Part shown: piece after piece, positions 45,059 to 53,981 of the stretch
Position numbering within the stretch: position 1 is the stretch's first letter
Layout: each line of letters begins with the position of its first letter
Origin: Roseicyclus persicicus
Lineage (GTDB): Bacteria; Pseudomonadota; Alphaproteobacteria; Rhodobacterales; Rhodobacteraceae
DNA length: 64,000 bases
Direction of reading: 5' to 3'
NCBI RefSeq assembly: GCF_012395815.1
Contig: NZ_JAAZQQ010000006.1
Location: forward strand, 124,001 to 188,000
Program-made: the position numbers and the translations under genes
The notes under the pieces: generated by a model
The model's input: only the letters and a program-made list of their open reading frames with translations
What the model was told of the DNA's origin: nothing
Databases searched by the model: none

Positions 45059-45778
45059 TCAGCCCAGTTCGACGGTGATGCGGCGGTTCTGGCGGCCCTT
45101 CTTCTCGATCTTGCCGATGACGAGCTTCCCGATCTCGCCGGTGCGCTTGACGTGGGTGCCGCCGCAGGGCTGCAAGTCGATCTGACCCGCCCCCTCGCCG
45201 ATGCGGATCAGCCGGATCCGGCCCGCCCCGCGCGGGGGCTGCACCGACATGGTCTTGACGAGGCCGGGGTTGGCGTCGAGTTCGGCCTCGGTGATCCAGT
45301 CCTCGGTCACGGGCAGGTCGCGGGTGACGAGCGCGTTCAGCCGCCCCTCCAGCACCGCCTTGTCCTCGGGGCTGTCGGGCATGTCGAAGTCGAGCCGGCC
45401 CTTGTCGGCGCCGATCGCCCCACCCGTCACCGGCAGCGGGATCACCACCGACAGGAGGTGCAGCGCGGTGTGCACGCGCATGTGGCCAAAGCGCCGGTCC
45501 CAGTCGAGGCGCTGGCCGACCTCGGCGCCGACGGGCGGCAGGATCGCGGGCTCGGCCGGCACCAGCACGATGGCCCCCGCCTCGCCCTTGACCGCGGTCG
45601 CCACGGGAATGCGCCCGCCGTCCCAGTCGAGCGTGCCGGAATCGCCCGGCTGGCCGCCGCCGCGGGCGTAGAAGATGGTCCGGTCCAGCACCAGCCCGCC
45701 CTCGGCGGTATGGGCCAGCACCCGGGCCTTGGCCGAGGTGCGGTAGGGGTCGGTCAGGAACAGGGGCTCGGTCGTCAT
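45059..45778 (-). CDS. Free-standing alanyl-tRNA editing protein AlaX
   Basis: 239 residues, similar to the alaS editing domain. HTALHLLSVV and PCGGTHVKRTGEIG give the zinc-binding HxxxH and CxxxH motifs; FYARGGGQPGDSG is the conserved glycine loop. It hydrolyses Ser-tRNA-Ala in trans, backing up the editing site of AlaRS (4791-7451). The start at 45778 overlaps the mscS stop by 4 bp (ATGA), so it is coupled to the upstream operon. Confidence 0.93.
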   Translation of the reverse strand: MTTEPLFLTDPYRTSAKARVLAHTAEGGLVLDRTIFYARGGGQPGDSGTLDWDGGRIPVATAVKGEAGAIVLVPAEPAILPPVGAEVGQRLDWDRRFGHMRVHTALHLLSVVIPLPVTGGAIGADKGRLDFDMPDSPEDKAVLEGRLNALVTRDLPVTEDWITEAELDANPGLVKTMSVQPPRGAGRIRLIRIGEGAGQIDLQPCGGTHVKRTGEIGKLVIGKIEKKGRQNRRITVELG

Positions 45779-48228
45779 GGTCCGTTGCCTTCCTCGCGCG
45801 GGGCCGGGGCGGTGTCGTCGCCGTCATCCTCGGCCTCGCCGGTGCCGTCAAGCACCCGCGGCCGCGGCGCCAGCGCCTCGGGGTTGCGCAGCCAGATGTC
45901 GCGCTGCGCGAAGGGGATCTCGATGCCCTCGGCCCTGAAGCGCTCGGCAATCTGGTGGTGCACCTCGGTCTTGACCTTCACCAGGTTGTTGATGTCGCGC
46001 AGGATCATGCGGATGCGGAAATCGAGGCTGTCGGCCCCGAAGCCCAGGAAATCCACCCCCGGCTCGGGGTAGCGGGCCACCTCGGGCTGGGCGCGGGCGA
46101 TCTCGAGCAGGATCTGCTGCACCCGGCGCGTGTCGGTGCCGTAGGCCACGCCCACCGTGACGACCGCGCGGCCGATCGTCTTGCCGCGGGTCCAGTTCGT
46201 GACGGTCCCGGCGATCAGGTCGGCGTTCGGCACGATCACGTCGGTCTTGTCGAAGGTCTCGATCACGGTGGAGCGCACCGAGATCGACTTGACGATGCCC
46301 ATGGTCGGGCCGACCTCGATCCAGTCGCCCTCGGAGATCGGACGCTCGATCAGCAGGATGATGCCCGAGACGAAGTTGTTGACCACGTTCTGCAGGCCGA
46401 AGCCGATGCCGACCGACAGCGCGCCCAGAACGACGCCGAGCGCCGTCAGGTCGATGCCCGCCGTGGTGATGGCGATGACCGCCGCGATGGCGATGCCGAC
46501 ATAGCCGATGCCCGACACCACCGCGTTGCGCGCGCCGAGGTCCAGCCGGGTGCGCGGCAGCACGGTGGAGCGGAGCGCGCCCTGAAGGAGCCGCGTGGCC
46601 AGCAGGCCGATGGTAAAGACGGCGATCACGGCCAGCAGGATCGCGGGCGTGATCCGGGTGCCGCCGAGGTCGAAGCCTTCGAAGAAGCGGCTGATGATTT
46701 CGGACAGCTGCTCGCTGCGCATCCCCCAGATCAGCGCCAGCACCGGCATCAGGCCAAAGACCAGCAGCAGGTTCACCATCACCGGCAGCAGCGCCTGCCC
46801 GGCCTCTTCCTGCGACTTGCCGGTGCCGAGCGCGTAGAGGTCGCGGATCGGCACCTGCAGCGCGACGATCAGGCCGAACAGGCCCAGCGTCAGCGCCGTG
46901 GGCGTCATCACCGCCTCGGCCAGGTTCAGGTAGCCGACCGCGGCCAGCGCGGGGCCGACCACGCCCACCACGCGCAGCGCCAGCCCGACGAAGCGCAGGG
47001 TTCGGCTGGCGAAGCTGCCGTCGCCGTCGCCCTCCTCCAGCGCGTCGAGCACGGCCTTGCGGTGCAGCCGCAGGAGCCGGGCGAGCCAGAGAAAGCTGAA
47101 CGACATGCCGACATAGACCGGCAGCACGAACAGCCCGCGCGCGGCCAGCGGCACCACGTCCTGGGTGGCCACCGTCTCGGCGAAGGTGCCGAGGCCGAGG
47201 AACAGACCCACGAACAGCGAGCCGCGGCGGAAGGCCGGGCGCAGGGCCTCGGACACGCCGAAGGCCGCGGGCAGCTCGGGGTTGGCGGGAAACAGGCGCC
47301 CGCCCAGCCACAGCGCCAGGTAGATCGACACGAGGCCCGCGATCGACGCCTCGAGCAGCGCGATGCCGATCGCGCCTAGGATGTCGAGGTAGACGGTGGC
47401 CGCGCCGAACAGGACCAGCCCGCCGATCGGCAGCGCCACCTGCAGCAGCGAGATCAGGAACGCCAGCGCCCCGCGCCCGCGCCGTTCGGCCACCTGCAGC
47501 TGCATCCGTTCGGTCCAGCGCCCGACGATGAAGCGGCTGCGCAGGAGCAGGAGCAGCGCCACCAGCACCATGACGACGGCAAAGGGCGCCCGGTCCCAGG
47601 GGTTGTCCTCGGGGTCGCGCCCCGACTTGATGCCCGAGACCTCCCCGAGCAGCGTGACGGTCAGGTCGCGCAGGCCCACCGCGGCGGGCGGCCAGTTCAG
47701 CGGGTTCACCGGCGCGGGGTCGCGCTCGAACAGCTCGCGCGCCTGCCGTTCGGCCAGGATGGCGTCGACCTCGGCGATCAGCCCGTCGGCGCGGTTGAAC
47801 GCCTCGGTCGCGGTCAGCCGGGGCACCTGCGCGTCGGCCAGCTGCTGGGTCAGCGCCGTCCGCCGCTCGGCGATCTGCGCGGGCTCGGTCGCGCCCTCGG
47901 CGGGCGGCGCCCCCAGCGCGTCGATCTGGGCCTGGATCGTGGCGATCCGCGTCGCGTTGGCGTTCTGCGCCGCGAGGAACCGCGCGCGCCAGTTCACCAG
48001 CGTCGCGCGCAGGTTGGTCAGGAAGGCGGTGGAGGCGGTCTGCGCCTCGATCAGGTTCTCGGCGCGGGTCGCGGCCTCTTCCCAGGCGGCGTAGTCGATC
48101 GGCCCCTGCTCCTCGGCGGCGGCCGGGGCGGCGGGGTCGGCGGCGTCGGTCTGGGCCAGCGCGGGCGCAAGCGGCGTCAGCGCAAGCCCGAGCACCAGGA
48201 GCAGGCGGGTCAGGAAGGGAAAGGTCAT
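45775..48228 (-). CDS. MscS-family mechanosensitive channel, DUF3772/MscK-like
   Basis: 817 residues. An N-terminal signal (MTFPFLTRLLLVLGLALTPL) precedes a periplasmic helical domain (about 30-190, DUF3772-like), then many membrane helices, and the C-terminal MscS domain. ALSVGIGFGLQNVVNNFVSG is the pore helix (TM3) and IERPISEGDWIEVG the start of the beta domain. It opens under membrane tension to relieve osmotic shock. An acidic tail ends the protein. Coupled to cysK (start and stop share one base) and to alaX downstream. Confidence 0.94.
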   Translation of the reverse strand: MTFPFLTRLLLVLGLALTPLAPALAQTDAADPAAPAAAEEQGPIDYAAWEEAATRAENLIEAQTASTAFLTNLRATLVNWRARFLAAQNANATRIATIQAQIDALGAPPAEGATEPAQIAERRTALTQQLADAQVPRLTATEAFNRADGLIAEVDAILAERQARELFERDPAPVNPLNWPPAAVGLRDLTVTLLGEVSGIKSGRDPEDNPWDRAPFAVVMVLVALLLLLRSRFIVGRWTERMQLQVAERRGRGALAFLISLLQVALPIGGLVLFGAATVYLDILGAIGIALLEASIAGLVSIYLALWLGGRLFPANPELPAAFGVSEALRPAFRRGSLFVGLFLGLGTFAETVATQDVVPLAARGLFVLPVYVGMSFSFLWLARLLRLHRKAVLDALEEGDGDGSFASRTLRFVGLALRVVGVVGPALAAVGYLNLAEAVMTPTALTLGLFGLIVALQVPIRDLYALGTGKSQEEAGQALLPVMVNLLLVFGLMPVLALIWGMRSEQLSEIISRFFEGFDLGGTRITPAILLAVIAVFTIGLLATRLLQGALRSTVLPRTRLDLGARNAVVSGIGYVGIAIAAVIAITTAGIDLTALGVVLGALSVGIGFGLQNVVNNFVSGIILLIERPISEGDWIEVGPTMGIVKSISVRSTVIETFDKTDVIVPNADLIAGTVTNWTRGKTIGRAVVTVGVAYGTDTRRVQQILLEIARAQPEVARYPEPGVDFLGFGADSLDFRIRMILRDINNLVKVKTEVHHQIAERFRAEGIEIPFAQRDIWLRNPEALAPRPRVLDGTGEAEDDGDDTAPAPREEGNGP

Positions 48229-49253
48229 CAGTCTTGGAACACGTCCGGAATGTCGGCCGGTTCACGCACGAGCCAGGGCGGGACCGGAAGCCCCTTCTCG
48301 CGCAGGAACGCGGGGTTGAAGAGCTTGGACTGGTATCGCGTGCCGTAGTCGCACAGGATCGTCACGATGGTGTGCCCCGGCCCCATCTCGCGGGCCATGC
48401 GCACGGCGCCGGCCATGTTCACGCCCGACGAGCCGCCGAGGCACAGCCCCTCCTCGGCCAGGGTGTCGAACACGATCGGCAGCGCCTCGCTGTCGGGGAT
48501 CTTGTAGCAGGCATCGGGGGTGAAGCCCTGCAGGTTGGCGGTGATCCGCCCCTGCCCGATGCCTTCGGTGATGCTGTCGCCGCCGGCCTCCTTGCCGGTG
48601 TAGAGCCTGTAGAGCCCCGAGCCCTCGGGGTCGGCCAGCCCGATCTTGACCCCCCTGTGCTGCAGCGCCATGCCGACGCCCGCCAGCGTGCCGCCCGAGC
48701 CGACCGCGCAGACGAAGCCGTCGACGCGGCCCCCGGTCTGGTCCCAGATCTCGGGGCCGGTCATCTCGATATGCGCCTGCCGGTTAGCCACGTTGTCGAA
48801 CTGGTTCGCCCAGATCGCGCCGTTCGGCTCGGACTGGGCCAGCCGCTCGGCCAGCCGGCCGGAATAGCGGACGTAGTTGTTGGGGTTGGAATAGGGCGCG
48901 GCGGGCACCTGGATCAGCTCGGCGCCGGCCAGGCGGATCATGTCCTTCTTTTCCTGGCTCTGGGTCTCGGGCATCACGATCACGGTGCGGAACCCCATCG
49001 AGGCGCCGACCAGCGCCAGCCCGATGCCGGTGTTGCCGGCCGTGCCCTCGACGATGGTGCCGCCGGGGCGCAGCTGCCCCTTCGCCACCGCGTCGCGGAT
49101 GATGTAGAGCGCGGCGCGGTCCTTGACCGACTGGCCGGGGTTCATGAACTCGGCCTTGCCCAGGATCTCGCAGCCCGTCTCCTCGCTGAGCCGGCGCAGC
49201 CGGATCAGGGGCGTGTTGCCGATGGCGGCGGCGAGATCGGAATGGATGGTCAT
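48228..49253 (-). CDS. cysK: Cysteine synthase A
   Basis: 341 residues. NPGQSVKDRAALYII holds the PLP lysine, EGTAGNTGIGLALVG the phosphate loop, and AVGSGGTLAGVGMAL the second loop. It makes cysteine from O-acetylserine and sulfide. In R. sphaeroides cysK lies beside trgAB in a tellurite-resistance locus; the same order (trgA, trgB, cysK) is seen here. The start was set at ATG 49253; the longer frame adds an unsupported leader. Confidence 0.96.
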   Translation of the reverse strand: MTIHSDLAAAIGNTPLIRLRRLSEETGCEILGKAEFMNPGQSVKDRAALYIIRDAVAKGQLRPGGTIVEGTAGNTGIGLALVGASMGFRTVIVMPETQSQEKKDMIRLAGAELIQVPAAPYSNPNNYVRYSGRLAERLAQSEPNGAIWANQFDNVANRQAHIEMTGPEIWDQTGGRVDGFVCAVGSGGTLAGVGMALQHRGVKIGLADPEGSGLYRLYTGKEAGGDSITEGIGQGRITANLQGFTPDACYKIPDSEALPIVFDTLAEEGLCLGGSSGVNMAGAVRMAREMGPGHTIVTILCDYGTRYQSKLFNPAFLREKGLPVPPWLVREPADIPDVFQD

Positions 49254-49318
49254 GGCGCGGGGCCTTCCGGGCTGGCGTGGATCTGAGGCCCAAGGGATAG
49301 GCCCCCCCGCCCGAAACC

Positions 49319-50440
49319 TCAAGCCGAAGGCCGCAGCCGGTCCCGGTTCAGCATCAGCCACTGCATCGACACGACCAGCGGCGCGTTCGCCATGTCGCCG
49401 CGCTTTAGCATCTCCAGGGCCAGCGGCCAGTCGACGAGGTGGGACAGGATGTCCTCGCCCTCGTGGTCGTGCCCGCCGATCCCGGCGGCGTCGTCGGGCA
49501 GGTCGGCGATCCCGACATAGGAGGTCAGCACCTGCGCGATGCCGCCGGGGCTGGGGTAGTAGCGGGCGACGAAATGGAGGTCGCCGAGGTCCAGCCCCGC
49601 CTCCTCGACGGTTTCGCGGCGGGCGGCGGTCTCGGGCGCCTCGCCCGCGTCGATCATGCCGGCGACCGGCTCCAGCAGCCAGGGATGCGCGTCGCCATGG
49701 GCGTAGGCGCCGAGCCGGATCTGCTCGATCAGCAGGATCCGGTCGCGCACCGGGTCGTAGGGCAGCACGGTGACGGCGTCGGCGACGCGGAACACCGCGC
49801 GCTCCTGCACCGGCGACTGCGTGCCGTCGAACTGCGGGTGGCGGACGGCCAGCTCCTCGACCGTGAAGAAGCGGGAATAGGGGTGGCGGCGGGCGACCAC
49901 CTCGACCGTGTCGCGGTGCGGCGTGCGGCCCACCAGCCCCGGTCGCGCCCAGGCGCCCGCCGAGACCTCGGCCTGCGCGCGGGCGCAGATCATCCAGTAG
50001 CGCCGGGCGATGTCATCGGCCGTGGCCCCCTCGGCGCGCTGGCGCATCACCTCCTGCGCGGCGAGGATGGTCAGCGCCGCCCAGTCCCGCGCCCAGGCGT
50101 CCAGCGACCAGGGGCCGTCGGGCGCGCCCGGCGCGCCATGGGGCCGCCACGCGTCCACCACCCGCGCCGCGCCGCGCATCTCGACGGTCACGGGCTGGCG
50201 GGTGTAGCCGAACACCGCCTCGTAGAAATCCAGCCGCGCCAGCGCCTCGCCGCTGGCCTCGATCAGCACGCCCTCGGCCCGCGCGCCGGGCGCGTCCTCC
50301 AGCATCGGCCAGGCCGCGCCCGCGACCTTCGCCACCCGCGCGCCCGGCATCGCGGCGGGGCGCACGGCCAGATCCGCCCCCGCGACGGCGCGCAGGAGCG
50401 GCCCATGGCACAGCGTGCCAAACAGGAAGATCTCGGTCAT
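49319..50440 (-). CDS. trgB: TrgB-like fusion: gamma-glutamylcyclotransferase-like plus NUDIX
   Basis: 373 residues with two domains. The N-terminal half (MTEIFLFGTLCHGPLLRAV, then FYEAVFGYTRQPV) fits a gamma-glutamylcyclotransferase-like (BtrG) fold. The C-terminal half holds a NUDIX box: GMIDAGEAPETAARRETVEE, continuing AGLDLG, of the ADP-ribose pyrophosphatase group. In R. sphaeroides TrgB is part of the trgAB tellurite-resistance locus. Two-domain proteins of this kind could link glutathione turnover and nucleotide cleanup. Start ATG 50440; 22 bp after trgA. Confidence 0.85.
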   Translation of the reverse strand: MTEIFLFGTLCHGPLLRAVAGADLAVRPAAMPGARVAKVAGAAWPMLEDAPGARAEGVLIEASGEALARLDFYEAVFGYTRQPVTVEMRGAARVVDAWRPHGAPGAPDGPWSLDAWARDWAALTILAAQEVMRQRAEGATADDIARRYWMICARAQAEVSAGAWARPGLVGRTPHRDTVEVVARRHPYSRFFTVEELAVRHPQFDGTQSPVQERAVFRVADAVTVLPYDPVRDRILLIEQIRLGAYAHGDAHPWLLEPVAGMIDAGEAPETAARRETVEEAGLDLGDLHFVARYYPSPGGIAQVLTSYVGIADLPDDAAGIGGHDHEGEDILSHLVDWPLALEMLKRGDMANAPLVVSMQWLMLNRDRLRPSA

Positions 50441-50462
50441 GAAAGGCCCCCGGGGGTGCGAG

Positions 50463-50903
50463 TCAGCGCCAGCGTCGCGCGGCACCTTCGCAGATCAACC
50501 CGCCGATGACACCCCCGACCAGCAGCACGCCCCAGACCGGGGCGATCAGCGACTGGAAGAAGTATTCGATGAACAGGTCCATCGCCGCGACCACCGCCTC
50601 GCCGAAGCCGTCGTAGCGCAGGCTCATGGACCGCTCGAACATGGTGCGCAGCGCGAACACGATCAGCCCCAGCGCCGCTATCTGGATGGAGGTGCGCAGC
50701 CCGTTCGCCACCGCCATCGACCGGCCCCGGCCCGCGTTGGCGCCGGCCACGCTCCAGCCCTGCCAGAGCCCGATCATCGCGATCGTCACCGGGAAGAAGG
50801 TCGCGGGCGTGCCTTCGGGCACCGTCGTCAGCACCTGCAGCGCCGCGGCCCAGCCAACCCCGAAGAACACCACCGCGCCGACCAGCCGTGCGGCGGTCGG
50901 CAT
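50463..50903 (-). CDS. trgA: TrgA-family membrane protein
   Basis: 146 residues with about four membrane helices (AARLVGAVVFFGVGWAAAL, FFPVTIAMIGLWQGW, a central helix, and the C-terminal LIAPVWGVLLVGGVIGGLI). The pattern matches TrgA, known from tellurite resistance in R. sphaeroides but of unclear biochemistry. First gene of trgA-trgB-cysK-mscS-alaX. The start was placed at ATG 50903 (MPTAARLVG); upstream codons overlap the probable promoter region after cfa. Confidence 0.88.
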   Translation of the reverse strand: MPTAARLVGAVVFFGVGWAAALQVLTTVPEGTPATFFPVTIAMIGLWQGWSVAGANAGRGRSMAVANGLRTSIQIAALGLIVFALRTMFERSMSLRYDGFGEAVVAAMDLFIEYFFQSLIAPVWGVLLVGGVIGGLICEGAARRWR

Positions 50904-51018
50904 CCGGTTCGAACTTCCACGGTTCTCTATGTGCGTCGGAAAGAACATGGGGCGAAGATCACCCCATGTTTCTGGCGGTTTTGTGGCCGAAGCGGGCAAG
51001 GCCCGTGGAAAATGCGCC

Positions 51019-52230
51019 TCAGCCCGGCCGCGTCACCGTGATCTGGGTCACGTCGGTGTTGCCGAAGTGGAAGGTCGCGGCGCAGGCGGTGAGGTAGAAG
51101 TTCCACATCCGCCGGAACCGGTCGTCGAAGCCGAGCCGGGCCACGTCGTCCCATTTCTCGTTGAAGGTCTCGTGCCAGCGCCGCAGCGTCTGGCTGTAGC
51201 TTTCCCCGAACTCGATGGAATGGGCGACCCGCAGCCCCGCGCGCTCCACCTCGGCGCGCAGCACCTTGGGTGCGGGCAGCATCCCGCCCGGGAAGATGTA
51301 TTTCTGGATGAAATCGACGCCGCGCCGGTAGACGTGCCAGCGGCGGTCCTGCACCGTGATGATCTGCAGCGTCGCGTTCTTGCCGGGCTTGAGGTTGTCG
51401 CGCAGCGTGCGGAAATAGACCGGCCAGTATTTCTCCCCCACCGCCTCGAACATCTCGATCGACGCGATGCCGTCGTACTGCCCGCGCTCGTCGCGGTAGT
51501 CCTGCAGCTTGATCTCGACCCGGTCCGACAGGCCCGCGGCGGCGATCCGCGCCACGGCGTAGTCGTACTGTTCCTTCGAGATGGTCAGGCCGGTGACGCG
51601 CAGGCCCCGCTCCTTCGCGGCGTATTCGGCGAAGCCGCCCCAGCCGCAGCCGATCTCGAGGATGTGGTCGCCGGGCTGGGCGCCCATCTGGTCGACCATG
51701 CTCTCGTATTTCGCAATCTGCGCCGCCTCGAGGCTCTCCTGCCCGCTGCGGAACAGGGCCGAGGAATAGGTCATCGTGTCGTCGAGCCAGAGCCCGTAGA
51801 ACTCGTTGCCGAGGTCGTAGTGGTAGGAGATGTTCTTGCGCGCCTGGCGCTTGGAATTCGACTGCCACCAGAAGCGCAGCTTCTCGTAGGTGCGCACGAT
51901 CCCCATGCCGAGGAAGCCGTCGTAGACCTCCTCGTTGTCGGCGTGGACGAGGTCCATGAAGGCCTGCAGGTCGGGCGTCGACCACCAGCCGTCGAGATAG
52001 GCCTCGCAAAAGCCGAGGTCGCCCTCGCGGATCAGCCGGGCGAAGATGTCGGGGTTGTGGATGTGCAGCTCCGCCACCGGCCCCGGCCCGTGCCCCGCGG
52101 CGCGGAACACGCGCCCGTCCGGCAGCACCATGTCGAGGCGGCCGTGCTGCATCTTGTTGGCCGTGTCGAACACCGGCTGGAAATAACGGGGGAGATTGGC
52201 CTCTCCCTTCGTGGTTGTCCTGACGTCCAT
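51019..52230 (-). CDS. cfa: Cyclopropane-fatty-acyl-phospholipid synthase
   Basis: 403 residues. EIGCGWGGFAEYAAKERG is the SAM motif; SYHYDLGNEFYGLWLDDT and YSSALFRSGQESLEAAQ are typical CFA blocks. It adds a methylene bridge to unsaturated acyl chains of membrane lipids, often in stress or stationary phase. Start ATG 52230, with AAGGGGACCAC upstream; the longer frame runs into the photolyase gene. Follows phrB on the same strand (74-bp gap). Confidence 0.95.
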   Translation of the reverse strand: MDVRTTTKGEANLPRYFQPVFDTANKMQHGRLDMVLPDGRVFRAAGHGPGPVAELHIHNPDIFARLIREGDLGFCEAYLDGWWSTPDLQAFMDLVHADNEEVYDGFLGMGIVRTYEKLRFWWQSNSKRQARKNISYHYDLGNEFYGLWLDDTMTYSSALFRSGQESLEAAQIAKYESMVDQMGAQPGDHILEIGCGWGGFAEYAAKERGLRVTGLTISKEQYDYAVARIAAAGLSDRVEIKLQDYRDERGQYDGIASIEMFEAVGEKYWPVYFRTLRDNLKPGKNATLQIITVQDRRWHVYRRGVDFIQKYIFPGGMLPAPKVLRAEVERAGLRVAHSIEFGESYSQTLRRWHETFNEKWDDVARLGFDDRFRRMWNFYLTACAATFHFGNTDVTQITVTRPG

Positions 52231-52304
52231 GTGGTCCCCTTGTCTGGCGCGCGATTTGGGCAGAAGCTGCAACGCAGCACAAGCCCCGATTGTTTCACCC
52301 AAGG

Positions 52305-53720
52305 TCAGAATCCCCGGGTCTCGTAGGCGTCCAGCGCCCGCCGCCGCCCCTCGGCCGCGTCGACCACGGGGGCCCGCGGGTAGGGGTCGCCCGCTGCCAT
52401 GCCCCAGCCCCGCGGGATCGCGGCGAAGTAGCTGGTGGCGGTATCGGGCGGCCGCGACGACAGCTCGGCCACCCAGGCCCGGCGGTAGCGGCCCAGCGGG
52501 TCGAACTTCTCGGCCTGGGTCTCGGGGTTGAACACGCGGAAATAGGGCGTCGCGTCGGGCCCCGACCCCGCCGACCACTGCCAGCCCATGGCGTTCGAGG
52601 CCGGGTCCCAGTCCACCAGGCAGTCGGCGAACCAGTCCATCCCGATCTTCCAGTGCGTGAGCAGGTGCTTGGTCAGGTAGGACGCCACCAGCATCCGCGC
52701 CCGGTTGTGCATCCGCCCCGTCACGTACATCTCGCGCATCGCCGCGTCGACGATGGCCATGCCGGTGCGCCCGCGCTGCCAGGCCTGCACATGGGGGTGG
52801 TCCGCGTCGGTGTTCCAGGGGAACGCCTCCCACTCCTCACGCCAGTTGCGCGTGGTGATGTGCGGCGTGTGGTGGACGAGGTGATAGGCGAAGTCGCGCC
52901 AGATCAGCTCCTTGAGGAAGGTCTCGGCCCCGGCCTTGCCCTCCTCCATCGCCCGCATCCCGGCATGCCAGCAGGTCCGCGCCGAGATCTCGCCATGGGT
53001 CAGGTTCTCGGACAGGCCCGAGGTGCCGTCGACGTCCAGCCGGTCGCGGTCCTCGGCATAGGCGCCGATCCGGTTGACCACGAAGGCCCCCAGCCGCCCC
53101 TGCGCCCCGGCCTCGCCGATCACGCAATGGGGCCGCACCACATCCGCACCCCGGTCCATCGCCGCCCCGAGGCCCCAGCCGGCGATGTCGTCGCCGGGTG
53201 GCCACTGCTCCGGCGCCCTGAGCCGCGGCACCGCCAGCGGCGCGGCCACGTCGCGCCCGCGCACCGCCTTCCAGAACGGGGTGTAGACCTTGTAGAACCC
53301 GCCCGTCCCGGTCTCGACCGTCCAGGGCTCGTGCACCAGGTGCCCGGCATGGCTCACCGCCGCGATGCCGTCGGCCTTCAGCGCCGCCTTCACCGCCTCG
53401 TCGCGCCGCCGGCTGTCGGGATCGTAGAGCCGGTTCCAGTGCACCGCCGTCGCGCCCGTCTCGGCCACCAGCGCGCGGATCACCTCCAGAGCCGGCCCGC
53501 GCCGACACACCAGCCGGCTGCCGGCCTCGTCCAGCCGCGCCGCGAAGGCCTCGGCCCCCAGCCCCAGCCGCCACTTCGGCGCCGCGCCCAGCCCCTCCAC
53601 CACCTCGTCGCAGACGAACACCGGGATCACCGGCGCCCCGCTGGCGCAGGCGGCGACAAGGGCGGGATTGTCCGACAGGCGGAAATCCCGGCGGGTCCAG
53701 TAGATCACGGGGGGCGTCAT
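52305..53720 (-). CDS. phrB: Deoxyribodipyrimidine photolyase
   Basis: 471 residues. The N-terminal domain (VIYWTRRDFRLSDNPAL) binds the antenna cofactor; the FAD domain has RTGMAIVDAAMREMYVTG, HNRARMLVASYLTKHLL and DWDPASNAMGWQWSAGSGPD. It repairs cyclobutane pyrimidine dimers using blue light, consistent with a sunlit marine habitat. Start ATG 53720. It lies downstream of repeat copy G3 and upstream of cfa. Confidence 0.95.
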   Translation of the reverse strand: MTPPVIYWTRRDFRLSDNPALVAACASGAPVIPVFVCDEVVEGLGAAPKWRLGLGAEAFAARLDEAGSRLVCRRGPALEVIRALVAETGATAVHWNRLYDPDSRRRDEAVKAALKADGIAAVSHAGHLVHEPWTVETGTGGFYKVYTPFWKAVRGRDVAAPLAVPRLRAPEQWPPGDDIAGWGLGAAMDRGADVVRPHCVIGEAGAQGRLGAFVVNRIGAYAEDRDRLDVDGTSGLSENLTHGEISARTCWHAGMRAMEEGKAGAETFLKELIWRDFAYHLVHHTPHITTRNWREEWEAFPWNTDADHPHVQAWQRGRTGMAIVDAAMREMYVTGRMHNRARMLVASYLTKHLLTHWKIGMDWFADCLVDWDPASNAMGWQWSAGSGPDATPYFRVFNPETQAEKFDPLGRYRRAWVAELSSRPPDTATSYFAAIPRGWGMAAGDPYPRAPVVDAAEGRRRALDAYETRGF

Positions 53721-53793
53721 GGGCAGGTCAGCTCGCTGGTCGTCGTCGCGCTCTACCTAGGGCGCGAGACGACCGGTCAAGCACCCCTGCCCG

Positions 53794-53959
53794 CTTCATC
53801 TTTCCCCAAATACGCAGGCAACGGCGCAACCCGCGCCCCGCCGGGCCGCCGCGCCCCGTCGCCACCCGCGATTTTCGCGCCCCGCGAAAATCGCCCCCGG
53901 CGACGCCGAAGGCGGCGCAAACCCTCAGGCATACGACGCCGAAGGCGGCGCAAGCCCTC
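53794..53959 (-). repeat. Composite hairpin element, copy G3
   Basis: TCTTTCCCCAAATACGC end at 53794-53816. Central perfect 12-bp hairpin GCGATTTTCGCG / CGCGAAAATCGC with loop CCC (53868-53894). Then CCCCCGGCGA and a small hairpin CGCC-GAA-GGCG, where copies G1 and G2 have CGGC-GCA-GCCG: both stem sides changed together. The GACGCCGAAGGCGGCGCAA module is repeated once (to 53959). Lies between ppx (stop 53982) and phrB (start 53720). Confidence 0.8.
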
Positions 53960-53981
53960 CGCCCGCCGCACGCGCCGCCGC

